Shown here: piece after piece, positions 27,501 to 39,500 of the stretch
How the letters are laid out: each line of letters begins with the position of its first letter
How positions within the stretch are numbered: the first letter of the stretch is position 1
Position numbers and translations under genes: made by a program
Notes under the pieces: generated by a model
Seen by the model: only the letters and a program-made list of their open reading frames with translations
What the model was told of the DNA's origin: nothing
The model's database searches: none
Assembly (NCBI GenBank): GCA_903919125.1
Contig: CAIXGS010000027.1
Location: forward strand, 1 to 64,000
Length of the DNA stretch: 64,000 nt
Reading direction: 5' to 3'
Source: an uncultured Spartobacteria bacterium
Lineage (GTDB): Bacteria > Verrucomicrobiota > Verrucomicrobiia > Chthoniobacterales > Chthoniobacteraceae

Positions 27501-30500
27501 ATTCAGCGAGCCGCTAAAAGTGTTGCCGGCATTCCCCAAAACAACCGCGCCTGCGCCAGTCTTCGTGATGCCAGCGGCGCCACTAATGAGCCCATTCAAC
27601 GTCAATCCCTGCAACACATTCGAAGCGGTTGCCAAGGAAACGCTGAATGAGCCACCAGAAATCGCAAAGTCGTCGTTTAATAACAAACCGTAGCCGTTAT
27701 TGTTGGTGAGCGTTAAGCCACCCGCGAGCGAGGTGAAGGAGGCGGGGACGATTGTCTTGTTCGCCGCTTGGTTGAAAAGAGTCGTCGCACCAGCACGCCC
27801 GATAGTTACCAACGGCGAGAGACCCAAATCGACTGCCCCTATAGAGACATTGGCGATCGTCCCCGAACCGTCACCGTCAGCCAGCAAGCCTGTTGTGCCG
27901 CCGTCCTTCACGGTGACCGAGGCTGAAGTGGCACCCGAAAGGTTAAAATTCACGTTTCCAAACCCATACTTGTTGAACGCGGTTAAAGACGCCGCATTCG
28001 TGAAGGCTCCTGTGAGAGCCGCGGTCACGTAAGGCCCGTTGGTCACCACATTCACTGCGGTGCCAGTCTGCGTCAACGAACCCGCCAGCGTGAGCGTCGT
28101 CACCGTCGCATTAGCGTTTCCAACGAACAATGAACCGCCGAGAAGCACCGGGTTATTGAGCGTTCTGGCCGTGCCCGCAACAAAAAGAGAGCTGCCGTCC
28201 GCCATGGTCAGCGCGCCGATGCCGACAGGACCGGTGACAACGACTCCGTTAATAAGGGTGCTGCTGGCGCCCAACAAGACGCCGCCACTGAGCACGTTGA
28301 GCCCACCCGAAAAGACATTGGCTCCACTGAGCTGCAGGAGCCCGCCACCGTCCAAGGTGAGGGTGCCAGTCTTGATCACGGCGGAGATTGTGAGTGTGGG
28401 CAAGGTAGTCGTGACCGTGGTTCCAGCGACTTGCACGGGATTGACGGTTAGGGTCTGTGCGGCGTTGAGGAAGTCGAGGGAACCAGCGATTAACGTCGTG
28501 TTATTGGGGTTGGAACTGGTGGCCGTGATGCCGCCAGTGAGCGAGAGGGTCGCGGCATTGAGCGTCGGGGCGCTAATGCCGCCGTTGTTGTTGAGGACTA
28601 AGCCCGTGAGGGTGTTGGTTCCCGCGAGGGTCACGGTCGACTGGCCGTTAACGGTCAGCAGCTGCGAATTGAGGACGCCGCCCGCGTTTTGAGTGAGGGT
28701 GGCGTTGTTGATGGTAATCCCGCCCGTGCCAAGCGAACCGGTGGAGGCGAGCGTCAAAGTAGCGGCGGCGATTGGATCGCCATTCAAAACAGTGCCGCCG
28801 GTGTAGGAGTTGCTCCCCGCTAGGATCAGATTGCCGCCGATTTCACCAATAACCAGGCGCACCGGTTGGCCGTACTGATTATCCACGATTGCAGAATTGA
28901 AGGTCGTGGTGGTGAGGTTCTGTGAGATGTAAAGGGTTCCCTGCGAATAAGGGTTGGGGCCTGCGGTAACGAACCCGCTGCCCAGAGTCCCGAAACTATG
29001 AGTCGTCGCACCCGTGCCTGTGAGAAGGAGACCGCCCGAAGTGATCCAGAGCGTGTCGGCTGGATTGGCGAAAGTGAAGTCCTGCCCAGAAGCCGTTCTC
29101 GAGAGGACCAACGAGTTTACCTTGTAGGGGGCGCCGGATGAATTCGGCACCTGAGGCAAACCAGAGGAGACAGAAATGACTGTTCCAGACGCGGCGGCGA
29201 CGGCACTTCCACTGAAAGTCAGAGTGTTACCAGAAATCGCCGTAATGGTTGTGCCCACTGGGAAAAGTGTGCCACTGGAGATCACCATTCCCGTGGAGAA
29301 CCCAGTCACAGAAGCGACCGTGACACTGATGGTACCGCTCGCAATGGTGCCGGTAGTCGCCAAAACGCTGAGCTTCAAATTCTGTGTGTCGCTCGAGGCT
29401 CCGAAAGCCGTGCCGTCGTAATTTGCGTAGCCTGCAGTGCCGAGAATAGCGAGGCCCCCGGTGGCGTTCCCAGCCGAAGGAGCGAGATAGGAATAGAAGT
29501 CGTTCCCCGAGGTGGCCCAAGGGATGATGTTGTTATTAAGGAAACTCAACCCGTTACCGATGACCATACGGAAGGCGTTGCCCATCTGGCCGGTGGGAAT
29601 GGTGGTACCCACGAAAAGCATCGCGTCGGGGTTCGCCGTTAGAGTGCCCACAGACAACACCGTGGAAGCGAGGCCCGTCCCATTGGTCGCTTTTATCGCG
29701 GTGAGGCCCTCGGCGAGGTTCAACGTATTGAACGTCTGGACGCTATCGGTGTAGTCGCGCCCATTCAAGTAAAGGACGCCGCCACGCATAGTGACTGGGG
29801 CGGAGGCGTTGATGCGGTTAGGGACGTCCGTGACTCCGGTATTGGAAAGGATGAGCTGCGCGTAGTTGATGTCCAGCGAGGCGGTGTTGCTGAGAGCGCC
29901 GAAGTCGATGAGTGTGAGCGAGCCGCCATTGAGGAGTGTCGGGCCGGTGTAGGTCTGTGCGCTGTAGAAGGTCGCCGCCTGAGAACCGGTTTTCGAGAAG
30001 GCGATGTTGCCGGAAATCACCCCGCCAAAGGATGCCGCCGAGGTGATGGAGTAATTGGTCGCCAGCACGGATTGAGAAGTCCCGCTGTTGAGCACCTGCC
30101 CGCCCGAACCAGAAATCGCGTTACTGTTAGGAGAGCCCAAATTACCAAGGAGCTGCGAGTTGCCCGCGAGATCCAGAGTCGCACCCGGCGCGACGGCCAC
30201 GGCCTGCCCATTCTGGTTCTGCATGGCGTACAATGTGTTCAGCCCGCCAGCGAGCTGAACAGAGCCGCCGTTGATCGTGAAAACGTTAGCGGCAGTATTG
30301 AAGAATTGTGGAGCCTGAAACACGATGTTCCCGCCCAACCCCTTGGTGAAGTTACTAGCGTTAGTGAATATTCCCGCGACGTTGAGCGTGGAGCCGTCCG
30401 CGACATTCAACCCAAACTCGGTCCCAGCGGCGAGCGTTAAGCCTCGGGCAAGTGTAGATGTGCCACCCGTGAAGAGCGCTCCGCCAGCGGTGAGGGTGAT

Positions 30501-33500
30501 GATTTGCTGACCGCTTGTGGGACTCAACGTGACTTCGCCGCTACCTGAGTCGACCTTGATGGCATTCAACGTACGGGTGGAACCCGCAGCGCTGAGCGTA
30601 AGCAAAGGCGTGTCTGTGTTGGCGGGCGTCAGTAACGAGTTGGAGGTGTTGTATGCACTGAAGGCGTTTATCGTGCCCCCAGCGAGGGTGCCAGCAAAGT
30701 TCACGCCGTTGGAGTCGATCACCAGCGCGCGCGAAATCAGCCCGCCAGTGAGCGTGGGCGCGGTGGTGAAAACGACGCGGTTGGCATCGGTTCCAAAAGC
30801 CGCGCTTGAACCCGTAGCCTGAAAGACGAGAGTCGATCCAACGCTGGGAGCATTACCGGTCAAGCTTGCAAAGGTAAGCGTCGAGTTCTGACCGGTAGTA
30901 TTGATGCGAATCGTGTTTGCACCAAAGGTGCTGGTCAACACGCCCAGCGTCTCACTGGAGGCAGCGCTGCCATTGACAAGGTACTCAAAGACGCCCGTTG
31001 CAAGAGTCAGAGTCCGAGTTGCGCCGCCCAAACGGTTGGCGATATTCGTCCCGGTGTTGTCTAACCGCAGCGTGGCGCCTGAACTCACAGTGGCGCTGGA
31101 GGCGTTGCCAAGTTGACCGCTCCCAGAGATCACCAATGTTCCCGCGTTGACGGTAAGCGCCGCGATGAAGCCGGTTCCAGCGGCACCTAGTGTCACCACG
31201 CCGTTGCCCAGCTTGGTAAGGCTACTTACCGCCCCAAGCGTTCCGCTCACCAAGAGACTGCCAGAACCCGTCGACTTCAGCGTCAGCGCCTGCGCCCCAG
31301 TGATACTGCCCGCCAACGTTAAGCCTGCGCCGTCATCCACCGCGATGCTCGCTGCCCCGGTGAGCGTCACCGTCCCGTTGATCGTTCCGGTTCCGAGATA
31401 GGCCTGCAAGGCGCCGCCCGAATTGATCCCAGTGCCGCTTAAGTAAAAGAAAGGCGTGGTCGCCGCATCAAAAGAGAGATCGGTTGTCCCACCCGCCAAC
31501 TGTAGTACAGCTCCAGTGCCGCTCACCTTGACTGGGGCACCGAAGCCACCAAAACCAGCAGTGCCCGCCATGCGCAGGATACCACCGGAAACCGTCAAGG
31601 TGCCACTAGCGGTGTTGGTCACGCTGCCACTCAGCACCAGAGTGCCGTAGTCTGTCTTGTTCAAATTATTGAAGCCCGAGGTACTTAACGTGCCGTCCAG
31701 AGTTAGCGTCGAACCGCGTACCACTGCAATTTGACTATCCCCAGCCGTGGGACCGTTGAATTGAATACTGCGAGCCGTCGAGAAGGTCGACAGCGCCTCC
31801 AAAGTCCCACCGCTCAGAACGAGCTTGTTGGTACCATCAGCATATAAACTAGTGCCGCTGCTCAAGGCACCATTCAGTGTGCCGGATAGCGTCAAGGTGT
31901 TGCCCGTGATGGATAAAATTGTCGTATTAGGGGCGATACTCAATTCATCCCCACCCGAGAGAGTCATTCCCGGGAAGAAATTGTACGTCCCGGATACCAC
32001 AATTTGACTGGCTCCGGAAGACGCGCTGCCGCCTAGGATGAAATTGGTGCTGCGCGCGCCCAGTGCCTGATCTGAGGTGGCAGCCAAAATACCGGACCCA
32101 CTGACTGTGAGGGTCCCAAACAGCGTGGAGGCGTTGTTCACATTAGTGAGCAACAAGGCACCAGAACCCGTCTTATTGAGACCGTTCGCGCTGAGAAGAC
32201 TTCCAGAAATCGTCAAACCCTGCACCACGTTGCTCAACTGAGCGCCACTAACTGAAATGACGGCTCCGCTTCCGGTGGTGACATTACCCGTTAACTCCAA
32301 GCCGTAGCCGCTGCTGGGTACCACCGTGAGAGTATTACCGCTCAAGGCTAGGGAGCCCATTTGAATGGTTTTATTCGATGAGGTGGTTCCAGCAAGCCCT
32401 GCGCGGTTCACCAAAATAGACCCAGAGTTTAGCATCGTCAGGTCCCGCACCAGCGTAAGCGTCCCAGGAGCAACACCGCCGTCGCCATCGAGATTCAAAC
32501 CTAACGCCCCGCCGCTCAAATACAAAGGAACCGCGTTGGGCAGCACCAAATTTGCCGACGCCACACTACTTCCACTCACCGTCAATGTCCCCGCTTGTAC
32601 CCATACCGCGCCATTCAAAGTGTTCGCCCCAGACAAGACCAAATTACCCGCACCCTGTTTCGCCAGACTGGTCACCCCAGAACCGTTACCCGCAATCGCT
32701 CCCCCATAGTAAACCGTTTTACCCGAGGCAACGCTAAGCACCCCAAGTCCAGTGCCAGAAATGGTATCCACGGTAATGCCACGGTTCGCACTCAGTGTAC
32801 CCGTCGCAGATGTCAAGTTGAGACTCAAGACCCCGCCTCGGAGCATGATATTGTCGGACACAAAAGCGCCGGGCGTCATCCCCAACGCTCCAAAAGCAGT
32901 ATCGGCACCTTGTAATTCTAAAACGCCGTTATTAATCAGAATGGAACCCGACCCAGCGGTGTTCAAAGTTGTCGCACTTGCAGAACCGCCGAGAACCAGC
33001 GTCCCCCGCCCTTCTTTAGCCAACACCGCGCCATTTCCACTCGCGGTAGAAAGCGAACCAGAGAGTGTTGTGGTCACGCTGGAGATTCCGACGTTGAAAG
33101 TAGTCGAGTCCGCCAAAGTGAACGCGCCACTCAAAGTCCCGCTGTTGACACCGGTAAAATTGACCGACCCGTTGCTCAGTACCGCATTCCCGACGGACCG
33201 AGTGCCACTGTCAAACAGCACGCTGGCGCCATTGCCCAGCGTCAAAAGACCCGTCCCAAGAGGTCCGCTCGTTAACGTCGAACTCGCTGCCAGCAACAAA
33301 CTGGTATCGCCCGCCACGTTTACCCCGCCGGAGAACGTACTCGAACCACTCAACTGCAAAACCCCGCCACCGCTCACGGACAAGGAGCCCGCGTTTTGAA
33401 TGTTCGCCGCAATCGAAAGCGTCGGAGTCCAAGGCGCCACGCTCACCCCGTTAGTCTGAATCGAGCCCACCGTGATAGCGCGCCCCGTGCCACCGAAATC

Positions 33501-36500
33501 CAGCGTGCCAGTAATCGTCGCGACGCTTCCGGGATTGCCGCTGTTCGCTGTGATGGCCGCCACGTTTAACCAACCCACGGTTCCGGTGCTGAGCGTAGGA
33601 GCAAGCGAACCGCCGTTGTTATTGAATACAAGCCCAGCGAACGTATTGGTGCCGGCGAGCTTGACGGTCGAGTTGCCGTTGAGGGTGAAGATGTTCGTCG
33701 GATCAATCACTCCCACTGTCTGGGTAAAACCGCCGCCATTGAGCGTCAAGCCGCCAGCAGGCAAGTTGCCGCCTGCGAGATTTAGCGTCGCTCCATTGAC
33801 CACCGTACCGGCGGAATAACTATTAGAGCCACTTGCCAAAGAGACCACGGAGCCGGCCAGCCCACTGACGACCAACTGCAAGGAGCCGCCTTCCAGCGTG
33901 TTAATCACCCGCGAATTCAGCGTCAGAGTGTTGGTGTTGTTAAACAAATACAGAGGCACAGCCGCCCCAGCACCCACTGCCGTGAGGCGGCCGCTGTCTG
34001 CGGTTCCACCCAACGCAAGGGCAAAGCCGCCGCTGCGCAACAACCCGCCCGAGGTCAGTTGCAAAACGTCGCTAGGACTCCCGAAACTCAATGTCCCCGC
34101 TGCGGTCGACACGATGTTGAGCGAGTTCAAATTCAAGGTGCCGCCACTAAAGGAACCCGCCGTAATCCCGGTGAAGCCGGTAATCTTCACGTTAGACGTG
34201 CTGTTCGGAACCACGCCGCTCAACGTGTTTGCCAGCGCCTGCGTGTAGCCAAGGTAGCCCGTCTGCGAAAGCGAACCAACGCCGCCAGCCGCCGCGCTGC
34301 TCAAAGTTCCGGGGGCGACGTAGCTCGCAAATTCCGCACCAGCTACCACGGCCCACGGCAGGATGTTGTTTGTGAGCACCGGAGCGCTCGTGAGAGCAAG
34401 CCGCGGATTACTGCCGATCAAACCCATAGCCGCATTGGTGAAATTGACGGTCGCTCCAGGGGTCTGCGTGAGGCTGGCGAGCGTCAAATCCACCGAGTTG
34501 ATGCCCGTTCCGCCCGGCGTGAGCGTAATGCTGGAAAGACCCTGCGAAAGAGTCAGGGCACCGAGAGTCTCCACGGAGGCCGTCTGGGCACGTCCGTAAA
34601 CTGAGAGCGTCCCACCGCTCAGCGAGATCGGTGCGGAAGCGTTAACACGGCCGCTCAAGTCGGTGTAACCGGTGTTATCTAGGCGCAACTCGCCATAGTT
34701 GAGCGTGACGGCGGTCGTGCCCGAGAGTCTGCCGAAATCACGCAAATCCGTGAGACCGCCGAGCAACTGGGTGGCGCCCGTGAAGGTGTTGTTTGCGTTT
34801 AGATACAGCGAATTGAGGCCTGCGCGCACGAAATTCATGCCGCCCTGCATCGAACCGGCAAAAGTGCGGCTCGTGTTGCTTTGATTAGTGACCAAAGTCG
34901 CGACCGAAACACCCTGAATGATTCCACCCACACCTTCCAACACACCATTTCGAGCAGAGGCATTGATCAAATCCCCCACCAACTGCGACGTATTACCCAA
35001 ATCGAGCAACCCGCCCAAGTTCACACCCAAATTCGAACCCGGCAACAACGTGTTATTTCCGCCGGCTAGGAGAAGTGTGCCTCCATTCACCGAGGTCATT
35101 CCCGAATACATTTGCGGCGAGGAAAGCTGCAGGGTCCCGTTTAGCGTTTTGGTCAACCCAGCGGATCCAGCCACCATCCCGGCAATGTTAAGGGTTCCTC
35201 CCGCCGCAATATGGAAAAGCGCTTCTGCGGAACCGAAATTCAACCCCGCAGATGCATCGACGGCACTCACACCCGCCAAAGCGAGCACTCCGCCAGAGCT
35301 CAGGGTCAGCGCGCCGCTCCGCTGGAGACCGGATAAAGTGACGCCCCCTTGCAACGCCAGAGCGTTTAAGGTTCGGCTCGCCGTGTAAGTCGTATTATTG
35401 GAGAGCAATGGAGTATCCGAGGCTGCGGCAATGTCCAAGGCGTTGCTGGTATTGTAAGCCGTGAACGGGAGAACCGTGTTCACCCCAGTCACCAACGTCG
35501 CGAAAGCTGTGCCTCCCACAGTATAGCGCGCCCTAGCCACGCCTTGAGCAACATAGATCCCTCCGTTGTACACGGGGTTAACTATAGAAATGGAACCTAG
35601 GCCACCACTCAAAAAGTCTCCCGTAAAATCCAAAGAACTCCCAGCACTAGAAGACACGTCAGTGAAGCCCAACCCGCCGTTTTGTACAGCCACGGTCGAA
35701 GCGCCAGAACCAAGATACAACGTGGAGAAACGCTGCCCGACCCCTACTGCGCCAAGCAAACTGAAGGTCCCTCCGTTTAGAGTGAGATAATGAGATTGGT
35801 ACCCTAACCGATCCGCAGAACTCCCCGCGCTAACATCGTCGAGGACCAAAGTTGCGCCAGAATTCACCACAGGAGCATTCGTGGCTCCATAATACGTGCC
35901 CGCCCCGTTGAAGACCAACGAACCAGCGTCCACTAAAAAAGACCCACTCAGCGTTCCAAGGGAGCCAGACATCGTCGCCGTCCCGCTCCCAAACTTGGCC
36001 AAGCCTGTTAGGCCCGTCAAAGTGGGGAGAGTGACATTCACTGCGCCAGCACCGCCAAGTGTCAGCGTTTTAGCGCCACTGAGAGAGCCGCTTATCGTCA
36101 GCGTAGATCCAAAGTCCGCACCGATCACCGCGTCGCCCGCGAGATTGACGGTTCCCGTCAAAACATTGTTACCGCCTACGCTCTGGAGAGCGCCCCGCGT
36201 GTTGAAGCCCGAACCTGAAATACCCCAACTTCCTGCAGTAGACTGCGTGTTCAAGTTCAGTTTATTCGCGATCGTCACCGAACCGCTCAACTGTATCGCC
36301 GCTCCAGCCGCCGACGTGTACTCGTTAATCGTCGCGTTGCCGGCTGCGAGGCTTGACGAGAGCAGCAACGCCCCGGCGTTCACCGTGAGGGATCCTGAAA
36401 GCGTCGGCGCGTCGACGGTGAGCGCCAGAATACCGTTGTCGTTTTTGGTCAACGTGTTCGTGCCGGAAAATGCGAGCGCCGAAGTTAGCGTGAACACGTT

Positions 36501-39500
36501 GCCCGCCGTCACGTCGATCGCACCAGCCAACGTCCCAAGCAAGATCGTGCGCGCCGTCGTCACCGAACCGCCCGCCACGCGCAACCCTTGCGTTGCGCTG
36601 TTTGTGCTGATGCGCAACGTTCCCACACTCCCCAATGCTCCGTCGTCGCCGAACTGCAGCATCCCCGCCGTCACGTCGAGAATCGTGTTCGCAGCACCGA
36701 AGGTGTTCGCCGTCCCCGCCAGCACCAGCGTGCCGAGTCCCGTCTTTTTGAATGTCACCGAGCCCGCATCGGTCGTCCCGCCGCTAAGGACGCCGCTGAG
36801 CGTGAGCCCCTGCACCACATTGCTTGCGCTGGCAGTGGCCACGTTAAACGTCACCCCGCCGACGGGTGCACCCAAAGTCGCGCTGTCCGGCAGCAACAAA
36901 CCGAACCCGTTGCTATTGGTCACGCTCAAGCCGTTGGCGAAGGCGGGAGTCCCGTCGATGAGCGAAGTAAACGCAGTGGGAGCCAGCAGCTTGTTCGCTG
37001 CGGTGATATTTCCAATAGCATTGTAACCCGCACCCAATGTCACCGTCGGTGCGTATGAACCCACCGAAATCGCCCCGTAATTCAGCACCTCAGCGGTGCC
37101 CGTGCCCGAGCCGGTGTTTAGCAGCGTCACAGGGCCGGTCACGATATTAAACGGGATGTTGGAAGAGCCGACGAAAGCCAGACTGGCCCGTCCCAAGCCG
37201 CTTGTGGTGACGGAAGTCAAACTAGAGAAGTTGGAAATCGCTCCATTCATTGCGACGGTGAGGTAAGGGTTGGTGACGTTGATAACCAGATCACCGGAGG
37301 GCAACGTGAGACCCCCATTAAGCGTCAGAGTCACCGAAGTCGTTCCCGTGGTCGCATCGAAAAGAGGCGCACCCTGGAAGACGACCGGGTTCAGAATCGT
37401 ACGAGAAGTCTGGTCGTTCAGAAGCGTCGCTCCGGCGGCAAGCGTCAGCACGCCCGTTCCCACCGGACCACTAGTCACCAAGCCTGTTCCCGTGCTACTC
37501 GCACCGAGAACCAACCCGCCCGAGGCCACGTTTACGCCGCCGGTGAAGTTGCTCGCCGTTGCGCTCAGTTGCAACAACCCAGCGCCCGTCTTGTTCAAGG
37601 ACGCCGTCCCGCCGTAGATCGGTGCCACGATATTGAGCGACGCCGCGTTCTTCGTGTAAGTCACGCCGCCGATTTGAATGGCCCCAATGGAGAGGGTGTT
37701 CGAGCCAGCCAACGAAAGGGTGCCGTTAACAACCGGCAAAAACGCCGCGTCCTGCGAGGTGACTGTGAACGGCGTGTTGCTGGTCAGCGAAAGGGTGCCA
37801 CCAGTGGTGAGCGTGGGAGCGGAGGAACTGCCGTAGTTGTTGAAAAGGACGCTCGCAAGGGTGTTGGAGCCCACAAGAGTCAGTGTTGCGCTGTTGTTCA
37901 GGGTGACGCTATTCGTCGGCTCAATCTGGCCTTGGTTGGTGAGCATCGTCACGGTCGCTGCCGTAATCGTCAGGCCGCCGGCTGGAATGACCACAGCGCC
38001 CAATGTGCCGCCCAAATTGAGGACGCCCTGCGACACTGTTGTCCCGCCTGTGTACGTGTTTGTTCCGGTAAGCACCGTGGTGCCCGCACCGGATTTTACG
38101 AAAGCGAGCGAAGCGGTGCCCGTGCCCGTGACTTGGCTGAGGTCTTTGATGACGGAGTTGATGGTCAACGTTTGCTGCGCATTGTAAGCGACCAGTTCCC
38201 GAATGCCGCTTGCTGCTGTGCCGCCGACAGTGAGCGTCCCCGGTTTCAGCAGCGTCCCAATGTTCGTTGAGCCGGCTTGGTCGGAGCGCAGCAAACCGCC
38301 GAGTTCCAAATTCAGCACGTCGCCCGCATTCGTGAATGCCAAGTCGTTCTGGTAAGCGCCGCCAATGCGCAACATCGCCGCGACGGTGCCGCCTGCGACA
38401 AGCGTATTCGTCCCCGCCAAAAGCGCGTAGGAAGTACCCGTGGTGATGAGGTTCGTGATGTTGCCGGAACCAAAAGAAGCAGCGTAGCCCACGTAACCGC
38501 CTTGCCCCACATAACCGACTCCGTTGCTGGAATTATACGCCGCGAAGTCCGTGGCGTTCCCGATTGCCCACGCGCCTAACACGCCGGTTCCTGCAAGCGT
38601 GGGATCTTGCGTGATATAAATACGCCCAGAATTCCCCTGCAAACCTAGCGTTGTCCCGGAAAAGTTCACCGTCGCTCCAGCATTGCGAGTGAGGCTCGCA
38701 AGCGTGAGTTCGGCGGAGTTGTAGAAGTTGCCAGACCCCGTGGTCGCGGTCGCTGTGAGGGTGCTCGCCCCCATCGCCGCGGTCACAGCTCCAAGCGTCT
38801 CTGTGGCAGCCGCCTTGGCGCGTCCCGTCAACGTGATCGCCCCCGAACGCAACGCGATCGGGGCGGTGTCGCTGATGCGGTTGTTGTTCTGAATTTGGAG
38901 GGAACTGCTGTTATTCAGCACCAGCGACGCTGTGTTAAGTTCAATTCCGGACGTCAAAAGCAAAGTCGCGTCGTTTTCCAAGTTCAGGGCCGCTCCCGAA
39001 CGCACGGTCACTCCAGTGTAACCCTGCGCACTTTCGAGGGTTGTCGCCGTCGTGCCGACCATGCCGAAGTTTAGACTCCCCGTAATGAGTCCCGAAAAAG
39101 TGCCGCCGCCGCTCGAGACGAAGGAGGCCAAACCACTGGAGACCACCGTACCACCGGCATTAGGCAGGTTTCCGTAAGAACTCAGATTCCCGACAAACTG
39201 CGTGTTGCCATTGAGATTTAGGGTACTCCCCGGTCCGACAGTCAAATTTTGCCCTGGCTGAATGGTATTTAACCCGCCGTTAAGCAGTAATGTCCCGCCC
39301 TGCACATTGACGGTTGAACCGACGAAGCTTTGCGCATTCAACGCGAGTGATCCGTTCTGCACCTTGGTCAACCCCAACGCATTCACTACTGCTCCGTTAA
39401 TCGCCAGAGTCGAGTCCGCTGAAACTTGGGCCACCAGGGTCGCGGTGGAATTCAACTGCAACAGGTTCAATACACTGTCCCCGCCCGTGGCCAGCAACGC